A stretch of 64,000 bases of DNA from Pontibacter liquoris. GTDB taxonomy: Bacteria > Bacteroidota > Bacteroidia > Cytophagales > Hymenobacteraceae. Position numbers and translations under genes: made by a program. Every line of letters starts with the position of its first letter. Within the stretch, counting starts at the first letter, position 1. Under the pieces are notes generated by a model, which did not search any database, was not told where the DNA came from, and saw nothing but the letters and a program-made list of their open reading frames with translations. The DNA lies in contig NZ_JALEBG010000001.1 of assembly GCF_022758235.1 (NCBI RefSeq), forward strand, positions 2,914,001 to 2,978,000, in the 5' to 3' direction. Positions 35,288-43,742 of this stretch are shown here, one piece after another.

Positions 35288-35410
35288 GCTGGCTTTTCGC
35301 CTCGCCGGCTGGGCCCTACTTTTCTCCTTGATGAGAAAAGTAGGCAAAAGAATCAAGACAATTTTGAACTCGCTGACGCTCAAACAAAAAATTGTCAAGT
35401 ACTGCACCTG
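35288..35410 (+). repeat. Dispersed structured repeat, copy 2
   Basis: Same element as 19866-20010, opposite orientation. Stem A is 35357-35365 with 35388-35396 (GACAATTTT/AAAATTGTC); stem B is 35316-35326 with 35333-35343 (CTACTTTTCTC/GAGAAAAGTAG). Compared with copy 1, three base pairs change on both sides of the stems so that pairing is kept. Confidence 0.75.
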
Positions 35411-35538
35411 GCTCAAGTATCCTCTTCGTTGCCTTTGAGGTAAGCTAAAGTATAATCCTGCCTATTCTTTCATCCTGTAAATCCTGATTCAGACAAATAC
35501 AGGCTACTATCCTGATCAATTATAAGCAAAAACTAAAT

Positions 35539-36909
35539 CTAAATAGCTTTGCTGAATACCTGCTCTCCTGCTTTGGCGTTGTAGCGCAGCTTGCGGTCGA
35601 AGACCATGCAGATATTGCGGGTAAACGGTTTGCCGGCTTCGGTGACCTGCAGGCCGGTCGCAGTCAGTTGGATCAGCCCTTCGTCCTGCATCTGGTCCAG
35701 TTCTGCCTGGGCCTCTGTTTCTGTGAGCTCCTCCACTCCGCCGGTCAGGTTCAGTTCTCCTTTGCAGGCAATGCTCAGGATGGCCTCTTTGATCAGCAGG
35801 TCTTCGGCAGACAGGAAATGACCTTTCAGGATAGCCAGTTCTCCGTCAGCAACAGCGTTCTCGTAGGCCTCAACTTTTTTCTGGTTCTGCATATAGCCAT
35901 ACTTGGCGTCGCTGATGGCCGATGTGCCCAGGCCGATCATCAGGTCCGTCTGGCAGGTGGTGTAGCCCATAAAGTTGCGGTGCAGTTCCTTGTTCTGCAG
36001 TGCTTTGTAGAGCATATCGTGTGGCAGCGCAAAGTGGTCCATGCCGATATCCGTATACCCTAACGCTTTAAACTTGGCCAGTCCCAGTTCATAGAGGGCG
36101 CGCTTTTCGGCATTATCGGGCAGGTCTTTGTCGGTGTAGCTACGCTGCCCAGGGCTTACCCACGGCACGTGCGCATACGAGTAAAACGCAATGCGGTCCG
36201 GCATCAGGCGCGCTACTTTATCAATGGTCTCACCCACACTTTGCAGTGTCTGGTAGGGTAAGCCGTAGATCAGGTCGAAGTTAACAGAATCATAGCCAAT
36301 CCGGCGGGCTTCCTCGGTGGCGATGCGCACATTTTCGTAAGGTTGGATGCGGTTGATGGTTACCTGCACTTTCAGGTCGAAATCCTGGATGCCGTAGCTT
36401 ACGCGCCGGAAGCCCAGATCATAGAGGGTCTGCAGGTGCGCGGTAGTAGTATTATTGGGGTGGCCTTCAAAGCTGAATTCTTTTTCGGGGTGCAGCTCAG
36501 CGCCTTCATATATTCCTTCCAGCAAGATGCGCAGGTTCTCCGGGCTGAAGAACGTAGGTGTTCCACCGCCCAGGTGCAGCTCCCGGATAACGGGCTTTTC
36601 AGGAAACTGCGCCAGGTATAAACGCCATTCGCTCAGCACCGCCTGCAGGTAGCCGCCCTCTACTTTATGGTTTTTAGTGATGCGCTTATTGCAACCGCAG
36701 TAGGTGCAAAGCGCCTCGCAAAACGGCAGGTGAATGTAGAGGCTGATGCCTTTTTCTGCATTCGACTCGGCAAAGGTGCGCTTCACCACCTGCATCCATT
36801 GGCCGGTAGCGGGCTTTTCGTTGTCCCAGAACGGAACGGTGGGGTAGCTGGTGTAGCGGGGAGCCGGTACATTATACTTCAGGATCAGGTTTTCTTGCTG
36901 CGTGTTCAT
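35539..36909 (-). CDS. hemN: Oxygen-independent coproporphyrinogen III oxidase
   Basis: About 456 aa. The radical-SAM motif is CEALCTYCGC near residue 63, followed by ELHLGGGTPTFFSPENL, and the C-terminal HemN domain ends with RKLRYNAKAG. It makes protoporphyrinogen IX precursors for heme without oxygen, matching the many cytochromes in the window. The ATG at 36909 is chosen because the longer frame would start inside the promoter. FNR-type sites lie upstream. Confidence 0.95.
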   Translation of the reverse strand: MNTQQENLILKYNVPAPRYTSYPTVPFWDNEKPATGQWMQVVKRTFAESNAEKGISLYIHLPFCEALCTYCGCNKRITKNHKVEGGYLQAVLSEWRLYLAQFPEKPVIRELHLGGGTPTFFSPENLRILLEGIYEGAELHPEKEFSFEGHPNNTTTAHLQTLYDLGFRRVSYGIQDFDLKVQVTINRIQPYENVRIATEEARRIGYDSVNFDLIYGLPYQTLQSVGETIDKVARLMPDRIAFYSYAHVPWVSPGQRSYTDKDLPDNAEKRALYELGLAKFKALGYTDIGMDHFALPHDMLYKALQNKELHRNFMGYTTCQTDLMIGLGTSAISDAKYGYMQNQKKVEAYENAVADGELAILKGHFLSAEDLLIKEAILSIACKGELNLTGGVEELTETEAQAELDQMQDEGLIQLTATGLQVTEAGKPFTRNICMVFDRKLRYNAKAGEQVFSKAI

Positions 36910-36981
36910 AGCCAAATGCGTTATACTTTTGCGGTACAGACCTCCAGCCGTTTTAGCGAAAAGCGCTGTACCATCGAAGGG

Positions 36982-37046
36982 CAAAGCTCGGCAGAACGTG
37001 CTGCCGCCGAAATGACAATCCGCAACACATTAGGTGACATTTATCA
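36982..37046 (-). promoter_or_regulatory. FNR/CRP-type promoter of hemN
   Basis: A perfect palindrome TGAC-ATTT-ATCA (37035-37046) has its dyad 58.5 bp from the end of the -7 element GAGCTTTG (36982-36989, minus strand). At 36.5 bp there is TGAC-AATC-CGCA (37013-37024), where one half is perfect and the other has two mismatches. Confidence 0.65.
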
Positions 37047-37334
37047 GCAGCCCTTTGCCGGAAGCAGACGTTAAACCTCTTCAACAAGGTATACTTTCAT
37101 TTGGCTACCTTACCCTTCTGCTATGACTTATCAGGATTGCGGGGCTAAGCTTCAGTAAATTGCCCTATGCTGCTTAGCTTTAAAAGTAAGTATGAGGCGG
37201 CTGCAAATACGACTGCTGTGTTTCTGCAGCCGGGCCAAACGTTTTAAGACATCTATACTTAAAGTTGGAGAAAGATGCTGTCAATCCCCGGGAAAGTAAT
37301 TATATTAAAGAACAAGTATAAAGAATAAAACAGC

Positions 37335-37700
37335 TTGAAAACAACACCTGAACACGATGCAAAAATCGCAAAAATGACATTTGCATCCGTCTTTCCGCAC
37401 TATATCACAAAGGTTGAGCGCAAAGGCCGGACAAAAGAAGAATTACACCAGGTAATAGCCTGGCTGACGGGCTTTGATGACAAAAAGCTGCAGGAACTGA
37501 TTGACAGGAACGTGACCTTCGAAACATTCTTTACACAGGCCAACTTAAACCCCAATGCGCACCTGATTACGGGAGTCATTTGTGGCTATCGGATAGAAGA
37601 AATTGAAAATCCGTTAACACAACAAGTAAGATACCTGGACAAATTAGTAGACGAATTGGCGAAAGGGAGGAAGATGGACAAGATTCTGCGTCAAGCGTGA
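37335..37700 (+). CDS. DUF2200 family protein
   Basis: 121 aa, including the family core MTFASVFPHYITKVERKGRT, VIAWLTGFD and the C-terminal LDKLVDELAKGRKMDKILR. The function is unknown. No ATG precedes the conserved N-terminus; a TTG at 37335 is the only start after the upstream stop at 37326 that keeps the HDAKIAKM segment. An ATG at 37374 would cut into the family domain. Confidence 0.78.
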   Translation: MKTTPEHDAKIAKMTFASVFPHYITKVERKGRTKEELHQVIAWLTGFDDKKLQELIDRNVTFETFFTQANLNPNAHLITGVICGYRIEEIENPLTQQVRYLDKLVDELAKGRKMDKILRQA

Positions 37701-38531
37701 AAGTAAATAATACATGAAGAGGCAGAATAGTGGTTCGAAAACCGCCGCAAGCTATCTGCAAGCCTGCAGTAACGTTTTAAAGTATAAAACCTCATCTTAC
37801 CAGGTTAACTGTTCTCACTATCTTTTCGGTTTTGAGCAATCAAATTGGCAGATGCTGACATCATTAATATATTAGCTGTAACCTCTCATGATTGCCTCCC
37901 AAGTGGGTGTTTAGCTGAGGGAGAACGGGAAGTAGAAGCGTTGCAGTATCGGGTCCCCCCTATCCCTCCTTGTTTAAGGAGGGGAGTTTGGCATAACAAT
38001 TTTCAAATTATAAGCGCTGTTGCCTTAGCTTCATCTCCCTCCCAACAGTATCCTTTCAGGATGACAAATGCAGGGAAGAAGAGGATGATGCTGGGAAATA
38101 AGGATTACAGATTACAGAGAATTTATACTTAAGCAGAAGTATAAACTTCAGCTATCGAACAGATCCCAGTCCTTGGGTTGAGCGCCTTGGTGTGTTGCGG
38201 TGCCCGAAGGGCAGCCCGCAGCGCCAGCGAGGAGCAGCTTCACGCCACAGCGCTCAACCAAAGGACGAGCCCCGCGGGCTTGGAGCGCTCCAAAGCTAAA
38301 AATGAAACAAAGTAAGTATAAGACTGAGGAATACAGCTAGCTAATAAGTGTATAGGAAAACAGAATTGAATGCAAGGCAGCTGCTATCAAGTATAGCAGC
38401 AAGTATAAACCGGAGGAGAAAGGCTATAACCAAGTAAAGCCAAGGTATAAACCATAAATGGCTGCTAGCAAGTATAGCCGGAAGTCTAAAACGTAGCCTC
38501 AGACAGCCCCTGCTATAACCCCTGTTACCCT
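37701..38531. repeat. 831-bp gene-free region rich in short repeats
   Basis: It contains a hairpin CCTCCTT-GTTT-AAGGAGG near 37974-37991, a 98-bp inverted-repeat element at 38169-38266 (17-bp arms, one mismatch, with an inner GC-rich hairpin) and a dense group of AAGTATA motifs, including 37780, 38124 (as TATACTT), 38138, 38312, 38390, 38400 and 38470. No convincing coding frame is seen. Confidence 0.6.
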
Positions 38532-38939
38532 TTATTTTACGGTAAAGCTAACTTGTTTTTGGGTAACGTTGGTGCGCTTATCTGTTGCGTTGATCGATAA
38601 GGTATAGGTACCGGGCGCTACGCCGGTGAGTGAAACCAGGGTATCAAATTCCAGCACGCGGTTATCGGTTGCTTTCTGAAAGCGCACCAACGGCGCTTCG
38701 CCGGCACCGCCCTCCACCAGAAAACCGATCTCTTTAAAGGCGTCTTTGTCTACGGCTGTGATATTGACGCGCAGCCCCTGCGTAGCCGCTACAACCTGGT
38801 TATTGGCCGGGTTGTTTATGGTAATACTGGGGTTCGATCCATCCGGCTTCAGGCTTCCGTTCTCAAACAGATCCTCACACGCTGTAAGCGCCAGGGCACC
38901 CACAACAGCCAAAGAGGACAGCATCGTTTTTATGTTCAT
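38532..38939 (-). CDS. Ig-like lipoprotein
   Basis: About 135 aa. The lipobox is LTAC near residue 21; a Ser/Pro linker is followed by one Ig-like beta-sandwich (ITINNPANNQVVAATQGLRV to KQVSFTVK). It is probably anchored in the outer membrane. I do not recognise a function. It stands alone. Confidence 0.7.
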   Translation of the reverse strand: MNIKTMLSSLAVVGALALTACEDLFENGSLKPDGSNPSITINNPANNQVVAATQGLRVNITAVDKDAFKEIGFLVEGGAGEAPLVRFQKATDNRVLEFDTLVSLTGVAPGTYTLSINATDKRTNVTQKQVSFTVK

Positions 38940-38942
38940 CAT

Positions 38943-39397
38943 TACAAAGCTAAGGTTATACTTCCTTCTGCCATATCAGCCAACAGGCTACTAAAACAAG
39001 CCGGAACATGCTGACGCTAAGGTACAAGGTAAGTTTAATTTTTAATATAATGGACACAAAATAAATACAATCCGGTATACCTTATTTCAGCCAACAAGCC
39101 GCACCCGCAAATCGTTTCAGCCTTGTTTAACAAGTGTTTGGCAGCCGAACCAACCAACACAGGTATAAGCCGCCAAAACCAGCTGCTTATAAGTGGTGCA
39201 ATTCAGGGGCAGCTCTACTTCTTATGTTATGTAACCAACTTAATGCCAGCTTTATACATAACAGGCAAAGCCAGGAGCATTAAAAGCCGGAACTGCCTGT
39301 AATATAACTTTAAGGTTTTATAGCCGTAAAAAAACACACTACGGCCTTGGTGCTGTGGTAATTATTGAAATTATTTTTCCATAAAACCTAATAAGCT
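38943..39397. other. 455-bp intergenic region, no gene
   Basis: AT-richer than its neighbours, with one TATACTT motif near 38957. No promoter, hairpin or coding frame that I can support. Confidence 0.5.
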
Positions 39398-40312
39398 ATG
39401 AGAAGCTATGAGAACTCGGGGTATAACCCCTACAATGAAAATACCCGCTCTGAAACAAAGGGCTCGGGACGTAATTATTATTCCAATGATTACGACACTT
39501 CCAGCAGAAACCGCAGCAACAGCTTCGGTAGCAACCGTACTGAAGGCTTCGGCTCCGGCCGCGATTCGAGTGCCAACTCCGGCTATGGTGGCTCTAACTA
39601 CTACGGCGACTCTTCGTATGGCTCCGGCTCTTACGGCGCCAGCTACGGAAGCGGCACAGGATCTACGTATGGCTCCAGCTCCAACTATGGCTCGGGTTAC
39701 GGATCCGGTTCGGGCTCGTATGGTTCCGGCTCCAGCTACAGCGGCAACTATGGCAATCAAGACCGCTACGGTTCAGGCTATGGCTCATCCGGCAGCCGCT
39801 ACAGCAACTATGATAACGACAACAGCAGCTGGGACCGCGCCGGCAACAAGATGGAGAATGCCTGGGAGCGCACCAAAGACCGCGTTTCCAATGCCTGGGA
39901 TAATATGACAAACGATAACGAAAGAGATACTTACAGACGCTCTTCGTACGACCGCGATAACTATGGCTCGGGCTATGGTTCCTCCTCAGGTTATGGCTCT
40001 TCAAACTACGGATCAGGCTACGGCTCCTCTTCGTATAACACCGATTACGACCGCAACCGTTACAGCTCTTCCAACCGCTATTCTGACAGCGACCGTGACC
40101 GCAATGACCGCGGTTTCTTCGACAGAGCGGGCGATGAGATAAAGTCCTGGTTCGGCGATGATGATGCAGAACGCAGAAGAAGAAGAGATGAGATACGGGA
40201 CAGGGATTACGACTCTAACCGTTACGGCAGCAGCAGCAATTATTCCGGCAGCAGCTATAGCGGCCCTCCCTACTCTTACGGCTCCTCTTCACGCAGAGAC
40301 TACGAGTGGTAG
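39398..40312 (+). CDS. Low-complexity Gly/Ser/Tyr-rich protein with two short charged helices
   Basis: 304 aa. Residues ~1-145 and ~185-235 are almost only G, S, Y and N, with repeated YGSGYGS units. Two ordered-looking segments break this: SWDRAGNKMENAWERTKDRV near 146 and DRAGDEIKSWFGDDDAERRR near 241, the latter an acidic-basic helix similar to segments in Bacteroidota stress proteins. There is no signal peptide. The composition recalls prion-like domains that form condensates or fibres. The function is unknown. Confidence 0.72.
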   Translation: MRSYENSGYNPYNENTRSETKGSGRNYYSNDYDTSSRNRSNSFGSNRTEGFGSGRDSSANSGYGGSNYYGDSSYGSGSYGASYGSGTGSTYGSSSNYGSGYGSGSGSYGSGSSYSGNYGNQDRYGSGYGSSGSRYSNYDNDNSSWDRAGNKMENAWERTKDRVSNAWDNMTNDNERDTYRRSSYDRDNYGSGYGSSSGYGSSNYGSGYGSSSYNTDYDRNRYSSSNRYSDSDRDRNDRGFFDRAGDEIKSWFGDDDAERRRRRDEIRDRDYDSNRYGSSSNYSGSSYSGPPYSYGSSSRRDYEW

Positions 40313-40387
40313 AAAACGCCTGCCTGCCGTTTTTAAACGGTAAGCACTCTCGTTTTATACCTTAGAATAGTGGCTGTATCGCCACAC

Positions 40388-40420
40388 AAAAAGCCCCGCT
40401 ACCTGGTAGCGGGGCTTTTT
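40388..40420 (+). terminator. Terminator after the low-complexity gene
   Basis: A perfect 16-bp stem AAAAAGCCCCGCTACC with its complement, one-nt loop, ending in TTTTT. Confidence 0.88.
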
Positions 40421-40453
40421 ACATTTTATGCTGCCACTGCCGCCGTCTTTTTA

Positions 40454-40461
40454 TACTTTTG
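40454..40461 (+). promoter_or_regulatory. -7 promoter element of the porin-like gene
   Basis: TACTTTTG, a perfect TAnnTTTG match 55 bp before the start codon; it overlaps a TATACTT motif. Confidence 0.5.
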
Positions 40462-40516
40462 CGCCGGCGTTGCGGCATCTGGGCCGCCGCCTTAATTACT
40501 ACTTTTTAGACTTATT

Positions 40517-41137
40517 ATGAAGAAGCTCGTAACGGGAGTTTTGTTTGCCCTGATGGCAGGCACCGCCACCGCACAAAGTGTCGGCGTGAAGGGAGGATTG
40601 AATTACACCACCTTTAAAGGAGAGGATGCCGGCAAGTATGAATATCGCCCTGCTTACACAGTAGGCGTGCTGGCCCGCCAGGGTGTAAATGAGCTCATCG
40701 GCATCCAGACAGAAGTGCTGTATACTTCCAAAGGCGGCAAAATAGAAAACACGCTGGATGGCAACACCATCGAAAGCCGCACCCGCCTCAACTACCTCGA
40801 TATTCCGGTGCTGCTGAGCGTGCAGCTGAACGGGCTTTTCTTTGAGCTCGGGCCACAGGCGTCGTTTCTGCTCAAGGGCAAGCAGATAAACGAGACAACC
40901 ACCATCTCAGGCAGCCGCACCACTACCACCAAAACCGAAGTAGACATTACCGACAACCCCTACCCTATCGACTTTGGCTACGCGGCCGGGCTGGGCTACC
41001 GCACGGCAAGCGGCCTGGGCATTGGCCTGCGCTACAACGGCGGTATAAAAGACATTGACGATGAAGGCGCACTGGAAGGAAAATCGCGCCGCAACGCCGG
41101 CTTCCAGCTTACGCTGAGTTATACGACCGGGTACTAA
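40517..41137 (+). CDS. Outer-membrane beta-barrel protein (PorT-like family)
   Basis: 206 aa with signal peptide ending TATAQ. The mature part starts VGVKGGLNYTTFKGED and has eight probable strands, LNYLDIPVLLSVQLNG and a final LTLSYTTGY. These small barrels are common in Bacteroidota; the specific function is not known. Confidence 0.82.
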   Translation: MKKLVTGVLFALMAGTATAQSVGVKGGLNYTTFKGEDAGKYEYRPAYTVGVLARQGVNELIGIQTEVLYTSKGGKIENTLDGNTIESRTRLNYLDIPVLLSVQLNGLFFELGPQASFLLKGKQINETTTISGSRTTTTKTEVDITDNPYPIDFGYAAGLGYRTASGLGIGLRYNGGIKDIDDEGALEGKSRRNAGFQLTLSYTTGY

Positions 41138-41157
41138 GCCCACATTCGTCTACCTGT

Positions 41158-41192
41158 AAAAAAGTCCTGCCCAGATTGGGCAGGACTTTTTT
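41158..41192. terminator. Bidirectional terminator between the porin-like gene and carbonic anhydrase
   Basis: The stem AAAAAAGTCCTGCCCA pairs with TGGGCAGGACTTTTTT between convergent genes. Confidence 0.88.
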
Positions 41193-41217
41193 TATTGGCT
41201 AAAAGCTGGCGGGATAG

Positions 41218-41880
41218 TTACTTTGCTGCTTGCTGTTTTGCTTGCTGGTCCACCGTTTTGCCCTGCAGGCTGTAAATGTGGTCGTAGCGCTGAAAGGTTC
41301 TCACATCAATGTTAAGGTCACGCAACAGTCCTTCGCGGATATCATACACCAGGCCATGCACCTTTGGGGGCGTTGCCGTTTTCAGGGCATTCTGGATAAT
41401 GGAGGTCTGGTAGAGGTTGTGCACCTGCTCGATCACATTCAGTTCCACCAGCCGGCGCAACCGTGTTTCCTCATCATAGATGCTCATCACCTCGCGCTCG
41501 TGCAGGCGCATCACGTCTTTGATGTTGCGCAGCCAGTTGTCGATCAGGCCGAATTGCTTGTTGCTGGCAGCCGCCGCTACCCCGCCGCAGCCGTAGTGCC
41601 CGCATACAATAATATCTTTAACCTTGAGTACTTCCACGGCATACTGCAGCACCGAGAGCAGGTTCATATCGGTATGCACCACCATGTTGGCAATGTTGCG
41701 GTGCACAAACATCTCACCCGGACCTGTGCCTGTTATCTCGCCTGCCGGCACGCGGCTGTCGGCACACCCAATAAAGAGGTAGCGCGGCTCCTGGCCCTGC
41801 GCCAGGTTGGCAAAATAATTTTCGTCCTCGCTCAGCTTCTGCGCGACCCATTTTTTATTGTTCTCAAAAATTTTCTCCAT
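41218..41880 (-). CDS. Beta-class carbonic anhydrase
   Basis: 220 aa. Zinc ligands and the active-site dyad are visible in CADSRVPAGE (near residue 39) and CGHYGCGGV (near 93). It interconverts CO2 and bicarbonate in the cytoplasm. It lies downstream of a SulP transporter on the same strand, a pairing known for bicarbonate uptake. The 163-bp gap between them holds two AAGTATA motifs. Confidence 0.94.
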   Translation of the reverse strand: MEKIFENNKKWVAQKLSEDENYFANLAQGQEPRYLFIGCADSRVPAGEITGTGPGEMFVHRNIANMVVHTDMNLLSVLQYAVEVLKVKDIIVCGHYGCGGVAAAASNKQFGLIDNWLRNIKDVMRLHEREVMSIYDEETRLRRLVELNVIEQVHNLYQTSIIQNALKTATPPKVHGLVYDIREGLLRDLNIDVRTFQRYDHIYSLQGKTVDQQAKQQAAK

Positions 41881-42043
41881 TTTGTTTTTGATAATTAAGT
41901 GCCACCCCCGGCCTCTTCTCCTTAAACCCTGAACGCGCCACTGTTGTTTGGCCGAAAAGATAGTTCAAGTATAAGCAGGCAGGATCAAAGTATAAATAGT
42001 TCGTTTGATTTTTCTCTTTTTGCTGTCAGGTTCCGGCTACGGG

Positions 42044-43615
42044 TTAATGCATTTCCATTACCTGCACTTCCGGCACATTCAGCAATTCTACATTTATGTT
42101 GCGCTCGTGGGCTGTCTTCCTGAATTCATGGATGGCCTCCAGCACGTCGTAATCGATAAACTCGGAGCTTTCGCCGTCAATCACCACGTGGCTGTTTGCG
42201 GGTAGGTGGTCGAGGGTAAGGATGATGCTGGCCTTGTTCAGAAACGAAACGTGCTCGCTAAGCCTGATTCGGATCTTCTCGCTGTCTACATGCTCTTCCT
42301 TGTGGTAAAAGTATGGCGATTTGTAATTGGCTTTCAGGATGTAGATTACCCCCACGGCCAGTCCCACACTGATACCAACCAGCAGGTCTGTGAATAATAT
42401 GGCCACCACCGTTACTAGGAAAGGTATAAATTGCTCCCAACCCAGCTTAAACTGCCCTTTGTACAGGCTTGGTTTGGTGAGTTTAAAGCCCACGATGAGC
42501 AGCACGGCCGCCAGTGCCGAGAGCGGGATCTGATTCATGAAAGCGGCCAGAAACAACACCGACAGCAGCAGGAAAACCCCATGCACAAAAGCGGCTACCC
42601 GCGTTTGCCCGCCTGCGGCCACGTTGGTCGAGCTGCGCACGATCACCGCCGTCATAGGCAGGCCACCCAGCAGGCCGCTCACCATGTTGCCGATGCCCTG
42701 TGCCTTTAGTTCGCGGTTGGTATTGCTGCGGCGCTTGTGCGGGTCCAGCTTATCCACGGCTTCCACGCTCAGCAAGGTTTCCAGGCTGGCCACAATGGCA
42801 ATGGTAAAGGCCACCACATACAGGGCAGGATTGGTGATCTGATCGAAGCTCATAAAGCGCAGCTCTTTGCTCAGGTCACCCAGGCCGTCGATTACCGGCA
42901 GTTTTACCAGGTGGCTGCTTGCCACGGCAAGCGCCGGCATAAAGTGAACGAACAGCGCATTGATCCCGATAGAGAGCAACACCACCACCAGCGCACCTGG
43001 TATCAGCTTAAAGAACTTAAAGCGCTTTAAGGCAGGCTGATCCCAGACCAGCAGCAGCCCCAGCGAGATAACGCCGATCAGCAACGCGCCTAGTTCAATG
43101 CTGGCAAAGGCATGGCCGATCTCAGAAAACGTGGTGCGGCCGTCCGGCTGGAAGAACTGCATCTCGCCAAAGAAATCTTCATCGGCACCCAGAAAATGTG
43201 GGATCTGTTTCAGGATCAGGATCAGGCCAATGGCAGCCAGCATGCCCCGGATAACGGACGATGGGAAGTATAACCCGATAATGCCGGCCTTAAAAAAGCC
43301 CAGCCCCAGTTGAATGACACCCGCCAGCACCACCGCCAGCAGGAAAGCATCAAAGGAGCCCAGCGTTTCGATGCCGTTCAGCACGATCACGGTAAGGCCG
43401 GCGGCCGGGCCACTCACGCTAAGCTGGGAGCCGCTGAGCCAGGCTACCACCAGGCCGCCCACAATGCCGGTCACAATGCCCGAGAAGAGCGGCGCCCCGG
43501 AGGCCAGCGAGATGCCGAGGCAAAGCGGCAGCGCGACAAAAAAGACCACCAGTCCGGCAGGTATGTCCTTCCCGAGATTGGCCAGATAACCCGGTAAATT
43601 TGTATTTTCTTTCAT
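42044..43615 (-). CDS. SulP family anion transporter with STAS domain
   Basis: 523 aa. The SulP core has DIPAGLVVFFVALPLCLGIS, SVSGPAAGLTVIV and GNMVSGLLGGLPMTAVIVRSS; the C-terminus is a STAS domain (residues ~445-523). With carbonic anhydrase next to it, bicarbonate is the likely substrate, but sulfate or another anion cannot be excluded. The promoter carries four 11-bp repeats that look like a response-regulator operator. Confidence 0.9.
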   Translation of the reverse strand: MKENTNLPGYLANLGKDIPAGLVVFFVALPLCLGISLASGAPLFSGIVTGIVGGLVVAWLSGSQLSVSGPAAGLTVIVLNGIETLGSFDAFLLAVVLAGVIQLGLGFFKAGIIGLYFPSSVIRGMLAAIGLILILKQIPHFLGADEDFFGEMQFFQPDGRTTFSEIGHAFASIELGALLIGVISLGLLLVWDQPALKRFKFFKLIPGALVVVLLSIGINALFVHFMPALAVASSHLVKLPVIDGLGDLSKELRFMSFDQITNPALYVVAFTIAIVASLETLLSVEAVDKLDPHKRRSNTNRELKAQGIGNMVSGLLGGLPMTAVIVRSSTNVAAGGQTRVAAFVHGVFLLLSVLFLAAFMNQIPLSALAAVLLIVGFKLTKPSLYKGQFKLGWEQFIPFLVTVVAILFTDLLVGISVGLAVGVIYILKANYKSPYFYHKEEHVDSEKIRIRLSEHVSFLNKASIILTLDHLPANSHVVIDGESSEFIDYDVLEAIHEFRKTAHERNINVELLNVPEVQVMEMH

Positions 43616-43684
43616 CTGTATTCCGACTAATGCTAGTGTTTGTAAGTATGGCAGGGAGTTGTTGCCTCCGCAGCCTTTCTGTTA

Positions 43685-43742
43685 CAAACTTACCGGGGCC
43701 ACATTAAGCCGGAATTAAAACCACATTAAAATCCGATTAAAA
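43685..43742 (-). promoter_or_regulatory. Four 11-bp direct repeats and -7 element upstream of the SulP gene
   Basis: ATTAA occurs at 43703, 43714, 43725 and 43736, an exact 11-bp period. On the minus strand the units are TTTTAATCGGA, TTTTAATGTGG, TTTTAATTCCG and GCTTAATGTGG. A perfect -7 element TAAGTTTG follows at 43685-43692. Direct repeats of one helical turn, abutting the core promoter, are how OmpR/PhoB-type regulators bind and activate. The histidine kinase gene ends directly next to the block. Confidence 0.7.

Larger units (their letters stand above)
34974..35505. repeat. Inverted-repeat pair C between hemN and ccoI, enclosing other repeats
   Basis: The left arm (34974-35018) starts TTGTCTGAATCAGGATTCGC and the right arm (35460-35503) ends ATCCTGATTCAGACAAA. 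Between them lie an inverted repeat near 35100-35130 (TGTCATCTC with GAGATGACA) and the second copy of the structured repeat. The 924-bp gap between ccoI and hemN holds no gene that I can support. Confidence 0.7.

Noticed and set aside
34974..35505. Insertion sequence in the ccoI-hemN gap
   Set aside because: The terminal inverted arms resemble an IS, but no transposase frame or clear target duplication is seen.
43700..43742. CRISPR-like array
   Set aside because: The repeats are 11 bp and contiguous without spacers; they fit a response-regulator operator.
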